64,000 nt of DNA from Yponomeuta sedellus (lineage: Eukaryota; Arthropoda; Insecta; Lepidoptera; Yponomeutidae). The stretch is from assembly GCA_934045075.1 (NCBI GenBank), contig OW203727.1:16180861-16244860 (forward strand), written 5' to 3'. The position numbers and the translations under genes were made by a program. The notes below the pieces were generated by a model. It did no database searches, had not been told where the DNA came from, and worked only from the letters and a program-made list of their open reading frames with translations. Below are positions 35,335 to 45,472 of the stretch, piece by piece (position 1 is the first letter of the stretch; each line of letters opens with the position of its first letter).

Positions 35335-36346
35335 TAAAAACCTATTTAGAGGCTAAAAATTTTACCCATGCCGGGATTCGAACCCGCAACCTCTGGCTAT
35401 CCGTGCCAGCGCTCTACCAATTGAGCCAATGGGCGACTCACGGCATCAGTGAAATTTCGAACCTCTTTACAATATTCTCTGTATTACGTACAGGCAGCGA
35501 CATCTGACTTAAGCAAATTGCATTACTTACAGCCCCGACTACCTACTTTGCAGTTAGGTTTTAACATCGGAACGATATCACTGTACCCACATGATTATAC
35601 TATTTTTATTTTTAATGCACTAACCCGTGCTAAGGAACTAATTTAAAAAACCTATTTAGAGGCTAAAAATTTTACCCATGCCGGGATTCGAACCCGCAAC
35701 CTCTGGCTATCCGTGCCAGCGCTCTACCAATTGAGCCAATGGGCGACTCACGGCATCAGTGAAATTTCGAACCTCTTTACAATATTCTCTGTATTACGTA
35801 CAGGCAGCGACATCTGACTTAAGCAAATTGCATTACTTAATACAGAGAATATTGTAAAGAGGTTCGAAATTTCACTGATGCCGTGAGTCGCCCATTGGCT
35901 CAATTGGTAGAGCGCTGGCACGGATAGCCAGAGGTTGCGGGTTCGAATCCCGGCATGGGTAAAATTTTTAGCCTCTAAATAGGTTTTTAAATTAGTTCCT
36001 TAGCACGGGTTAGTGCATTAAAAATAAAAATAGTATAATCATGTGGGTACAGTGATATCGTTCCGATGTTAAAACCTAACTGCAAAGTAGGTAGTCGGGG
36101 CTGTAAATAATACAATTTGCTTAAGTCAGATGTCGCTGCCTGTACGTAATACAGAGAATATTGTAAAGAGGTTCGAAATTTCACTGATGCCGTGAGTCGC
36201 CCATTGGCTCAATTGGTAGAGCGCTGGCACGGATAGCCAGAGGTTGCGGGTTCGAATCCCGGCATGGGTAAAATTTTTAGCCTCTAAATAGGTTTTTAAA
36301 TTAGTTCCTTAGCACGGGTTAGTGCATTAAAAATAAAAATAGTATA
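35335..36346 (+). mobile_element. tRNA-derived SINE, four tRNA-like segments, inverted halves
   Basis: It is flanked by a 12-bp duplication aaaaacaatatt (35323-35334 and 36347-36358). The left half (35335-35837) holds two tRNA-like segments in minus orientation. The right half (35838-36346) holds two in plus orientation and ends in the A-rich tail. The two halves are near mirror images joined at about 35837. A multi-unit copy was inserted once, with 5' inversion. Confidence 0.85.
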
Positions 36347-36589
36347 AAAAACAATATTATTAAAACAAATAATCCTATTTTAATTTACTGTCCTGTGAAA
36401 TGTAAATATTTATTAAGTACGTGTCTTTTGACAGTATTTGTGGCTTCAGTATATGATAAAGACGCAAACTTGGCTTTCTACTGATATATAATTTGATTAT
36501 TTTGATAATGATGATGACCCCTGTACTGTATACTAATACGATAAGTTAAAAATGTTTATATGTTAAATTTGTTGAACAGAACACCACTG

Positions 36590-36660
36590 AAGCATACTTG
36601 GTAGTGACGCTGTCCGGAAAGCTAGGTCTTCTGGGTTTGAATCCTGGTAATGGAAAGAAC
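36590..36660 (+). mobile_element. tRNA-derived SINE head (different family)
   Basis: An A-box-like segment (catacttggtagtgacgc) is followed by the B box gggtttgaatcctggtaatgg. The downstream body (gtgtgaagagcacg, ggatcttgaatatttc) has the style of lepidopteran tRNA SINEs. No complete cloverleaf. Confidence 0.5.
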
Positions 36661-36739
36661 TAATATTTGTGTGAAGAGCACGTCCACGGTCAGGGACGCA
36701 TTTGTACCTGGATCTTGAATATTTCTTTGTATTTTATTT

Positions 36740-38729
36740 AGTATTTGAATCCCAATGTAACGTGAAATGCACTTACATTACCATTTACAAATTGGCTTAT
36801 ATTGGTAAGTTTGTTAGGACTCTGTAAAGCAGTTTTTGTTGGGTGAAAGAATGAAGTGCTGACTTTTTAATAATACAGTAGCAATTACTTTCTCATTCTC
36901 TGAAAACAATTCACCCAGCTATATAAAAAATAGAACAAACACATGTGTAAACTCGAAAAACAACCATTTTTCTGAAGAAATTGCCACTTGTCTGCGTAAC
37001 AGCGATATATTGGAAATCAGTAGCCACGCTTGGATTATAAGGATTAACTAAAGAATATGTTTATGGCTGTGATTGAAATGTATCATGGGCCTGTAAATAA
37101 AGTAACTTCCTAATTAAAAATACAGTAAATAGTAAGTTTTATAAGCTTGTGAAAAAAAATTTCAATGAAACTTTCGAAACATATATAGATTAAAAAAATA
37201 AAATCAGCATCAGACTGAAATCCTACGGAGAATATTTTCATTATCGCCATCATTCAGCCACAAGATATCCACTGCTGGACATAGGCCTCCTCCATGGATT
37301 TTCAAAAAGACCAGTTGAAAGCGGCTTACATCCAGCATCTTCATTCGACTAGGATGAGATTTTCTCTCCATCTTGTCGTACGACGCTGCACTTGCCGATA
37401 TGACATATAGGCAAGTACCGACATACCATATTGTGGTCTCCATTCGAGAATTTGTCGGATCTAAAATGGTAAATAAATTATTAAAATACTGAAAATGCTT
37501 TTTATGTAATGAAAAACATTTAACTTGTTTTTCATTACATAATCGAATTTCATTTATAACATAACGCACATAAATAATTAAATATATAAGACTATGATTT
37601 AGTACCACAACCACATCACCTGATTTGTTTCTTTAGAAACACTTTCTTTTGGAGAGTTATGCGTCGTCCACATGAAATGAAGATTAGAATAAAGTGATAA
37701 TTGAATATTCTAAACCATGTAAAATTTTATCGTGATTTTAAATATACTGGTACCTCAACCTTTATAGAACTCGTTATTACTGGTATTTTCAAAGTAGAAA
37801 CTGCCCACGGAAATATTTTTTCCCCCACTTTAGCATCTGGAAACACTTCTCTGTAAAATAGATGGAGCAAATGGTACTATATTTGAGAGGAAATCAGTTA
37901 TACCCTCTGTAATTTGATACATTTTTCTTTCGTATTTTTTTTTATCTTTATTAGAAACTCTTTGAGATACATGATCGAAGCTAGGCCTGTTTTTAATAAG
38001 GCAAAATCCTTCTACTAAAATAAAAGCGTCCTTAGCAACGCAAGCTGAAGTCTACGCAGATGGAGTCGCGGGCAATAGTCGACGATAAGACTAGATACCT
38101 AGTCTTACAATAATTGGTTCTAGTAATTTTGGAAGTCTGGACGAACGATTATAAATGCCTCAATAATATCGATACTTAATCAGTCTGAAAAGAAAGGAAA
38201 TACCCCATCACTATGTCTCCAGCTGACCTACTGGTGAATTTGACATTTCGCGGCAAATACATGCGGCCGTACCTCGAAACATCGCATTGAACAATGATCA
38301 GTTTTGCGTGACGGTTCACTGCGGGCTGGCTTTTCCTAGTTAGCAAACCTCCACCAAAATGCTATATAGAAACAGCAGTGGAGTAACTACAATGTAATAA
38401 ATACTTCCCATTTATGTTCTTGGTAATGGGATGCACATTGCACATGTAATTATTATAATTATGATTTTTCGTAGTTTATAAGACGAATATACTGAGTAAA
38501 ATAGGTTTACCGGTGAAAATACACTCCCCTGTATTTGGATAGCATGTATCACAGCGATTTCTGCAGGTAATCACTGCGCAATTAGGCATTTTTCTCAGAT
38601 GTTACTACGACGGCTGGCGCGAAGCGATTGACGGCCATATTTTAAAGTTTCGCAGAGGTTAGCCCAAATGGGCTAACGTTGGGCGACAGTGCCACGCCCA
38701 CAAAGCACTTCTCCTTATTTTTGTGTTCT
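36740..38729. other. Non-coding DNA with one LINE tail
   Basis: No gene is supported. At 37245-37300 the minus strand carries gaggcctatgtccagcagtg, a LINE 3'-end word. An open frame of 134 codons (37210-37614, minus) runs through it and has no known domain of its own. Confidence 0.5.
37245..37420 (-). mobile_element. LINE 3'-end fragment
   Basis: Minus-strand atggaggaggcctatgtcca, gcagtggatatcttgtggct and gaatgatggcgataatg form the ending typical of RTE-like and related LINEs in this window. The upstream sequence is not readable as ORF2. Confidence 0.55.
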
Positions 38730-38965
38730 GAGGCGATATCATTCCGATGTAAAACCTAACTGCAAAGTAGGGTACTCGGGGCTGCAGTTGATGCAAATTA
38801 CTTCAGTCCGATGTTGTAGCCTGTACGTAATACAGAGAGTATTAAAGAGGTTTGAAATTTCACTGATGCCGGTAAGTCGCCTATTGGCTCAGTTAGGAGA
38901 GCGGTAGATTTTTAGGCTCTTATAGGTTTTTAATATTATTTTCTATTTATTTATTTATTTATTTA
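38730..38965 (+). mobile_element. tRNA-derived SINE (308-bp family), old copy, then (ATTT)n
   Basis: A diverged plus-oriented unit has the gcgatatcattccgatg head, a shortened tRNA-like part (ggctcagttaggagagcgg) and ends at taggtttttaat. A (tatt)n microsatellite follows at about 38942-38965. Confidence 0.7.
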
Positions 38966-39193
38966 CATACATCACACTGCCATTACACCATTGCAGTACT
39001 ATTACACTATCATGATTATATAACACAATAGTAATTCTAAGAAAAAGTATTGTATTTTCTTCATAAAAAATATCGATCACCTTCCTACTAATTTATTAAT
39101 GGCGTGATCCGAATAGAAGAAATATAATTTAAAATTTCGTCTACTCGGATCACATCAACCAAGTGTAATATTTTGCTTGGTTTGATGTGATCC

Positions 39194-39990
39194 ACTATTT
39201 TTATTTTTAATGCACTAACCCGTGCTAAGGAACAAATTAAAAAACCTATTTAGAGGCTAAAAATTTCACCCATGCCGGGATTCGAACCCGCAACCTCTGG
39301 CTATCCGTACCAGCGCTCTACCAATTGAGCCAATGGGCGACTCACGGCATCAGTGAAATTTCGAACCTCTTTACAATATTCTCTGTATTACGTACAAGCA
39401 GCGACATCTGACTTAAGCAAATTGCATTACTTACTGCCCCGACTACCTACTTTGCAGTTAGGTTTAACATCGGAACGATATCACTGTACCCACATGATTA
39501 CACTATTTTTATTTTTAATGCACTAACCCGTGCTAAGGAACAAATTTAAAAACCTATTTAGAGGCTAAAAATTTCACCCATGCCGGGATTCGAACCCGCA
39601 ACCTCTGGCTATCCGTACCAGCGCTCTACCAATTGAGCCAATGGGCGACTCACGGCATCAGTGAAATTTCGAACCTCTTTACAATATTCTCTGTATTACG
39701 TACAGGCAGCGACATCTGACTTAAGCAAATTGCATTACTTACAGCCCCGACTACCTACTTTGCAGTTAGGTTTAACATCGGAACGATATCACTGTACCCA
39801 CATGATTACACTATTTTTATTTTTAATGCACTAACCCGTGCTAAGGAACAAATTTAAAAACCTATTTAGAGGCTAAAAATTTCACCCATGCCGGGATTCG
39901 AACCCGCAACCTCTGGCTATCCGTACCAGCGCTCTACCAATTGAGCCAATGGGCGACTCACGGCATCAGTGAAATTTCGAACCTCTTTAC
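39194..39990 (-). mobile_element. tRNA-derived SINE inserted as a trimer
   Basis: It is flanked by a 14-bp duplication gtttgatgtgatcc (39180-39193 and 39991-40004). Three tRNA-like segments lie in minus orientation, with exact 308-base spacing between equivalent points (39243, 39551, 39859). The 3' A-rich tail is at the left edge and the 5' edge is gtaaagaggttcg at the right. The single TSD pair shows that the array went in as one event and did not grow in place. The tRNA-like part has 5-bp anticodon stem CTGGY/GCCAG, but a C where U33 should be and a mismatched acceptor end. Confidence 0.88.
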
Positions 39991-40057
39991 GTTTGATGTG
40001 ATCCGTTGCTAAGTTGCGACTGTGACCTGTTTCTGTGATCTGAGAGGACGAGGTTCA

Positions 40058-40492
40058 GGCTGGGCGCATGCTGAGATGCAGGCGACGCAGCATAGCGCAG
40101 CGTAGATTTTGTAAAGCATGGAACGTCATTGAGCTACGTACGCAACGGCACAGGCACGTGCGTGCAGTCATGTGTCTGCCCTGCTCTGCGTCTCGTTGTA
40201 GTGCGGGCAGAGATTTGTCCGCGACGCGTGCACGCCGAGGCGTGTTTAGTAACAATTTCGTTGCAATGACAGAACATTTAATTGACTTAGTTCGCTGTGA
40301 ACCTTGTTTGTATGATACAAATCATCCAGACTATTCAAAAAAGACTTTGAAAGATTAATTTTGGGTGAGAATTGCCAAGTAATGGAGCAAATAGTTTCGT
40401 CGCAGTATGAGTTGGGGGCCTTTGTCTGCCTCAACTGCCGTGCCCTGTACTGTACTGTGCTGCGTCGCCTGCATCTCAGCATGCGCCCAGCC
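40058..40492 (+). mobile_element. PIF/Harbinger-like element with 35-bp TIRs and a MADF remnant
   Basis: Terminal inverted repeats of 35 bases are perfect (40058-40092 and 40458-40492; start ggctgggcgcatgctgag). They are flanked directly by the 3-bp duplication TCA. Inside, 40267-40358 encodes MTEHLIDLVRCEPCLYD and then HPDYSKKTLKD before a stop. This is the first half of a MADF (Adf-1-type Myb/SANT) domain, the kind carried as the second protein by Harbinger elements. The 3-bp TSD fits that superfamily, although its usual target is TWA. There is no transposase, so it is non-autonomous. Confidence 0.78.
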
Positions 40493-41299
40493 TCACTGCC
40501 GGACTAGGTCATGTTTTTCCAAGCTGCACCGTCTTGTGCCGTCCCTCCCCGCCACCTTAACCAGAAAAGAACATAGATTTGGTAAAATAAATACAATTTT
40601 TTTAATGTCTAGATAGCTGGCCGGCCACAGAACAGAAACATAGGCAAGGGAGCGGCAACCCGATCTTCATTTGTTTTGTAGCGTTTTAAGGAATTCTGTT
40701 TTTATAAATAAGACCGTTTGAGCATTGTTCGTACAATTGTGATGAAAAACATAGTATTAATCTCGACCTAATTACTCCTTTATATTCTCGAAATAGTATA
40801 GTTTGGACTGCAGTCCAGAACACAAACATTTGTTTTTAAGTTGAATCTGTAACTACTCTATTCTATTTTGTTAACTTACTAAAATAAAATATTGCCGAAT
40901 CATAACCCATCCTGGGACTAAATAACTTACTCTACTACTTATCATCTTTAAAACAAACGTTGTTCTCCTTTCTTATGTTTCTGTTGTTTTTATTATTACG
41001 TAATTTTACAGAAAGTAATTATCAATTAGTTTCCCTTACATTAGCTAATTTTTACTAAGAAATCTTCTGCAAAGTTTAAAATTAATAGTTGGTGAACTCG
41101 GATGCTATCAATCTATCTTGGCATAAAACTTGATACCTATCAAGACATGAGAATCCGACGACCTAAATTAGCCTGCTGTACAGAATTTAATTTGCGCATC
41201 TGTATATATAGGCCTGTGCCCAAAAATCGCCTGTATATTAAATGCGCATCGATTTGCATTGTTTGGAAAAACCATAATGCTTGTTAGACCAGCCACTAG
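40493..41299. other. Non-coding DNA, nothing recognised
   Basis: AT-rich DNA between the Harbinger-like element and a SINE tail. I see no supportable gene. Confidence 0.5.
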
Positions 41300-41415
41300 T
41301 CTTGCAATCCTAGTCCCACCAATGCGGACTTGGCTCCCGTAGTGGAGTATGACCTATACCTTCCTCAGGGAAGAGACCCGTGGCCCTCGGTGTAGACATA
41401 ATAGGTTGATGATAG
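41300..41415 (+). mobile_element. 5S-derived SINE, 3' fragment
   Basis: Contains cttgcaatcctagtccc, ccaatgcggacttggc, gtagtggagtatgac and the ending aataggttgatgatag. Diverged and 5'-truncated. Confidence 0.65.
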
Positions 41416-41589
41416 TGATGATGACAATGACAGATCACCATGTCGGAATATCGAAAATTAGCCATCATGACAGAGTTTCAAGAAATTCAAACGAAAAGCT
41501 GCATTACAAGTATCATTTTATTTTTAGGTAAGGACTTATGAAACATACTTATTTATATTAACAGATAAACTAAGAACTAGAATCCTAAT

Positions 41590-41595
41590 TTTATT
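41590..41595 (-). promoter_or_regulatory. Candidate polyadenylation signal of receptor gene 2
   Basis: AATAAA on the minus strand lies 14 bases beyond the stop codon of the receptor gene. Its position is plausible only for a very short 3' UTR, so this is a tentative call. Confidence 0.35.
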
Positions 41596-41608
41596 AAAAT
41601 TATGGTTT

Positions 41609-42886
41609 TTATATTTCAAACATATAATTAGTTTCTACTGGAATACAAACTAATACAAGAATCGTATAAACTATACAAAATATAGTAAAAAACAATATAA
41701 CACCAATAATAGATATAATTTGCCACTCCCTCCAGAATTTACAGATATTTTTGTCTTCTTCAACGTTTGCGGTACCTTCTATGAGATTAATTGAATAAGA
41801 TGAGCTAAGTTGCAAAACATGTCTTAAAGGAGTGCTTAATACTTTGACATTTGTATAAGAGATCCAACTTGGTGGAGCGTGAGTTATCTCACGTACGGAA
41901 TCTAAGACATAAATTACTAGAAAAGTAATCAAAGATATCATCAAAGAGCCACGAGTAAAGATCATAACTAATGGCGTATCTAAACTAGCCTGAGGAATAT
42001 GATAGGTTGTCTGATTCAAAACAATAAGCTGGCACAAAATACTGAAGCAAATAACTCCAAAACGATGACAGTTTTCTATGATAGGCATTAAAGAAAACAA
42101 AGCAAGAGCCATTGAAATAAGCAAAGGGTATATAATAATACCCTCTAGACCTTTTCCTACTCGCTCCAACGTCACAGTTACATAAAGTGCTTTTTGTTTG
42201 GATGTAGCTAAACCTGTCGTAGTATTAGTTACTGATATAAATTCTTCGCCAGTTTTGTAATCCACTATAGTCCAGCCCATCCTTTCTCCTTCATCTGTAT
42301 CAAACTCTCCTCTGTCTGAAAACTTATATTTTACATTACCTCCATAGTTTTCGATGTCCGAACCGAATTTCAAAGTACAGTATTGCATATCGAATGGCCA
42401 GTACTTCACTCGCGTTTCACAAATAAAATCATGCCTGATTCTTGGGATACATCTCACTTTTCCGTTATACTTTACCGAACAAGACGTAAAGTAATAATCG
42501 CTGTTAAGATCTTCTTGATTAGGTGGGCTTAGTACTTGCAAAATTGGTAGCCAAATCTTTGAAGCTTTCATTGTAATTCTTGTCGTATTTCCATATTTGC
42601 TCGGGTCCCATTTCAAGCATTCGTCTGTCCAATCAAATATTGTGAAGCTGTACATAGTAAATATTTGTAGTGAATCAGATAATTGGAAGTAGGTGACGAT
42701 GAATTTTACATCTATCTCCGATGTCCTGTTGTATTTGTCATGTTTATTTTGATTGTAATCTAAATCTTTCTCCAGCTTTGCTTCCCATGACCTTTCCAGG
42801 TTCTGACGTTCCAGGGGGCACTCTCTCTGGCCATTTGTAAAATATATTGTTAATAAGCACAGCAATAAGAAACTGATTTTCTCCAT
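41609..42886 (-). CDS. Divergent nicotinic-acetylcholine-receptor-like subunit, gene 2 (single exon)
   Basis: A 425-residue paralogue of gene 1, with motif-for-motif agreement along the whole length. Signal peptide 1-19, then the shared CPLERQNLERSWEAKL stretch. Loop-A pattern W86...W93xP95...Y98. Cys-loop C156-C170 around WPFDMQYC. Membrane segments lie near 247-269, 273-293, 304-329 and 388-415. It lacks the vicinal Cys of alpha subunits and has the extra pair C136/C146. In my alignment M2 has Arg where nAChRs have the selectivity Glu just before the helix, and Cys replaces the gating Leu 9'. Cation conduction is therefore doubtful. The ATG is the only one giving a signal peptide. It is intronless and on the same strand as gene 1, 12 kb away. 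It could be a working channel subunit, an accessory subunit or a recent relic; the frame is fully open. Confidence 0.88.
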   Translation of the reverse strand: MEKISFLLLCLLTIYFTNGQRECPLERQNLERSWEAKLEKDLDYNQNKHDKYNRTSEIDVKFIVTYFQLSDSLQIFTMYSFTIFDWTDECLKWDPSKYGNTTRITMKASKIWLPILQVLSPPNQEDLNSDYYFTSCSVKYNGKVRCIPRIRHDFICETRVKYWPFDMQYCTLKFGSDIENYGGNVKYKFSDRGEFDTDEGERMGWTIVDYKTGEEFISVTNTTTGLATSKQKALYVTVTLERVGKGLEGIIIYPLLISMALALFSLMPIIENCHRFGVICFSILCQLIVLNQTTYHIPQASLDTPLVMIFTRGSLMISLITFLVIYVLDSVREITHAPPSWISYTNVKVLSTPLRHVLQLSSSYSINLIEGTANVEEDKNICKFWREWQIISIIGVILFFTIFCIVYTILVLVCIPVETNYMFEI

Positions 42887-42981
42887 ATCGTGAGCGTGAC
42901 TGATTGCAGTATCATTTTTGCGAAAAAAAATAATTTCAATGCATGAAATTCGATTCTGGCAACGCCTCTCTGTAAATTTCT
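42887..42981 (-). promoter_or_regulatory. Upstream block of receptor gene 2
   Basis: About 95 bases match the region before the pseudogene closely: gcaaaaatgatactgcaat, cagtcacgct, then ATG. It matches the region before gene 1 more loosely. The hexamer tcagtc at 42898-42903 fits the insect initiator consensus, about 15 bases before the ATG. No TATA box is evident. Role inferred from conservation. Confidence 0.5.
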
Positions 42982-43054
42982 ATAATCAAACAGATGTTTG
43001 ATTACTCAATAGTAATATAATTACACTTTAAGCATCAAATTCTCATCGTGAGCA

Positions 43055-43112
43055 TTTTTTTAAAATTGTCCTTAGCACGGGTTAGTGCATTAAAATAAAA
43101 ATAGTATTATCA
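43055..43112 (+). mobile_element. tRNA-derived SINE, solo 3' end
   Basis: Only the last ~55 bases remain: attgtccttagcacggg, ttagtgcattaaaataaaaa. Strongly 5'-truncated insertion. TSD unclear. Confidence 0.7.
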
Positions 43113-43583
43113 AATTATATCGTTTTTAAATTGGTCCTACTATTTGGATAGAAATTGTGGCTTTTTATTAACGATAGTTAATCATGTATTCTTTATGTTA
43201 CGCCTAGAACCCGGAGTGCTGCTACGCCTAGTTTTAGCCGGGTAGAACTAGGTGTACTAGTGTGCAAAAGTGCTAGTGTGCAAATCTTTTAAACGGACTA
43301 TTAAAAAACAAAGTTATTAATATTAAAAGAAAAGGCTACCTGTGTAAAAATACTGTGTAAAATCTCTAGTAAAATTATTGTAAATGGGACTGCTCCTACA
43401 GTCAAACCAAGTAATTGCTTTTGTAGGGCCTTATTATAACAAATGTAACGTTTCTCATTTATATTAATCATTACATACTATACATAAAAAATAATATTTT
43501 ATACACATTATAATAATAGTGCTAAACCAAAGTAAGTAAAATATTATGATGACAGACTGTCGGGGCTGCCGCCAGGCCCTAGC

Positions 43584-45378
43584 CTATGAATCACTAGAAA
43601 AACTATCAAAAATTATCACCAAAGAGCTATGATTTAAGATCGAATTAAGAGGAATGTGATACCTTGTCTGATTTAAAACAACAAAATAAAATTGGCACAA
43701 AATACTGAAAGAGATATCTCCAAAACGGTAAAAGTCTTCAATAATAGGCATTAACGACACCAAAATAAGAGTCATCCAAATAAGCAATAGCCTCGAGACC
43801 CTTTCCTAGTCTCTCTTTATAGTTATATAAAGTGCTTTTTGTTTAATCCGCTATTTGACTCTCTTTGCCAGTGAGTCTTAAATGGTAAATATCTCTTCCA
43901 TTAGACCAAAAAATATTGTAGTATATGTTTTGAGGACCTAAAAGCAACCAAAAAATATATTTTAAAAGTCTGCTTTGCTAAACCGCCAAAAACGCGGTCA
44001 GCCATTTTTGTCTATGGTTTGAAGACCTGAAGTCTTGTAAACAAAATTAACACTCAACATCTGTGAGTGTTTTGTGAGTATAATGAAATAACAACGACGA
44101 AACCATGTTTTCATCGAGTAATGCTTTATTTTGCATTTACATGCAAAATAAAGCAATTATCACTATCGCATTGTTCGAGAATGAAAAAACACGTTAATAA
44201 AGACTCCCGGGAAGCTGTGGATTCGTGTACACAGTGAAGTTAACATTCGAAAAACTTGGCTCAAATTTGCCAAAAGAGACCCCGACTCATTATCAATTGA
44301 AACTCGGGTGTATTTATGTGAAGATCACTTTGATGTAAGTCCTATAATAATCAATGTCCTCTGGCTCTGGCTGAAAGATGTTTGTTTACATACTTTAGAT
44401 ACTTTCAAGATGGCGGATAGCGTTTTCGCCGTTACGAATTAAACGAGATTTTTTTTTTAATTTGCCAATATTACAGCCATCTGCATACTTACTTAGCAAA
44501 ATCAATATATTTCGGTTTCTTACGTTAAATACTGTAGGAAATATTCATTTATTGCGTCAAATTTGATACGTGTCAAATAGCGGATTCTTCACCACCTTTG
44601 AAATCCACAATACTCCAGCCCATCCTTTCTTATTCCATCCCATGAAACTTTCTTTTGAAAAAAAAAAACAATAATTTTATGTCACCTCCATATTCTTCAA
44701 AGTCCGAACTAAATTTCAAGGTACAGTCTTGCACATAAAATGCCTAGTTTTTTACTTGCAAGTCACATAAAGTTACCTAATTCTTGGAGCTCATCTCACT
44801 TTTCTTTTTCAATTGATAGCATTAAAATGTGAAAATTACTTTGCTAAATTCCGCCAAAAATCCCACAAGCACCATGTGGTTAGTTAATGCACCGCCTTCC
44901 CTACCTCTTTTTCACTTGTCTTGCTTCTGCTTGGATTTCCGCAACGTAACGCCTAATTCCATACAATTTATAATTGATTGTAAAGTACTATTCGCTATTA
45001 AATTCTTCTTGATAAGGAGGGCAAATTATTAGGTAGTCTCATTTCTGAAGTTTTCATTGTAATTGTTTTAGTGTCTCCTTATTTACCCGGATTCTACTTC
45101 AAGCATTCGTTTGTCTAATTAAATACCATAATAGGGTACAACGTAAATATGTGACATGATTTAGATAATCCGAAGTTAGCGAAAAGGAAATCAAGATAGA
45201 TATCCTTTGTCCACTTGTATTTGGCATGTTTATTTCGAGTATAACCTGAATCTTTCCCCAGCTTTAGTTCCCATGACCTGACCAGGCTCAAGCGTTCTAG
45301 AGAGCACTCCTACGAGTAATGGTCATTTGTAAAGACTATTGTTAACGAGCATAGAAATAATAAACTGTCGTTGCTCAT
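43584..45378 (-). pseudogene. Third nAChR-like receptor copy, broken
   Basis: It starts at ATG 45378 with a signal-peptide-like stretch (MSNDSLLFLCSLTIVFTN). A stop follows almost at once, then the family sequence with further stops: CSLERLSLVRSWELKLGKD, later TNECLK and NPGK. Pieces homologous to the Cys-loop region (about 44700-44800), the M1 approach (about 43799-43845) and M2 to M3 (43590-43795) follow in order. The end after M3 is missing. It is interrupted by a 742-bp transposon (43845-44586) and by ~165 bp of unrelated sequence at about 44805-44970. Closer to gene 2 than to gene 1 by eye, including its upstream region. It cannot make a receptor. Confidence 0.85.
43845..44586 (+). mobile_element. 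THAP-exon-bearing inverted-repeat transposon inside the receptor pseudogene
   Basis: Perfect 15-bp terminal inverted repeats: aatccgctatttgac (43845-43859) and its complement (44572-44586). Subterminal inverted words (tgtaaacaaa at about 44035, tttgtttaca at about 44381) are also present. A coding stretch at 44190-44334 reads KLWIRVHSEVNIRKTWLKF and then RVYLCEDHFDV. That is the second half of a THAP zinc-finger domain (WLKF...CxxH), and it ends at a gtaagt splice-donor consensus. THAP domains are found in P-element-type transposases. No catalytic domain remains and no TSD is clear. Family: P-like, tentative. Confidence 0.75.
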
Positions 45379-45472
45379 ATCGCAAGTGTGACTGATTACA
45401 ATATCTTTTTTGCGGAAAATAAAACATATGCGATTAAATTCTGACAACGCCTCCCTAAAAATTTCTACAACC
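45379..45472 (-). promoter_or_regulatory. Upstream block of the receptor pseudogene
   Basis: Aligns with 42887-42981: gcaaaaaagatattgtaat, cagtcacact, ATG. It includes the tcagtc hexamer at 45390-45395. It shows that the upstream region was duplicated together with the coding sequence. Confidence 0.5.

Noticed and set aside
39194..39990. CRISPR array or ordinary satellite
   Set aside because: The 308-bp units contain tRNA-like sequence and the whole block is bounded by a 14-bp TSD. There are no spacers and the context is eukaryotic.
40246..40482. Minus-strand 78-codon frame in the Harbinger-like element
   Set aside because: It overlaps the inverted repeat and the MADF remnant on the other strand, and has no domain of its own.
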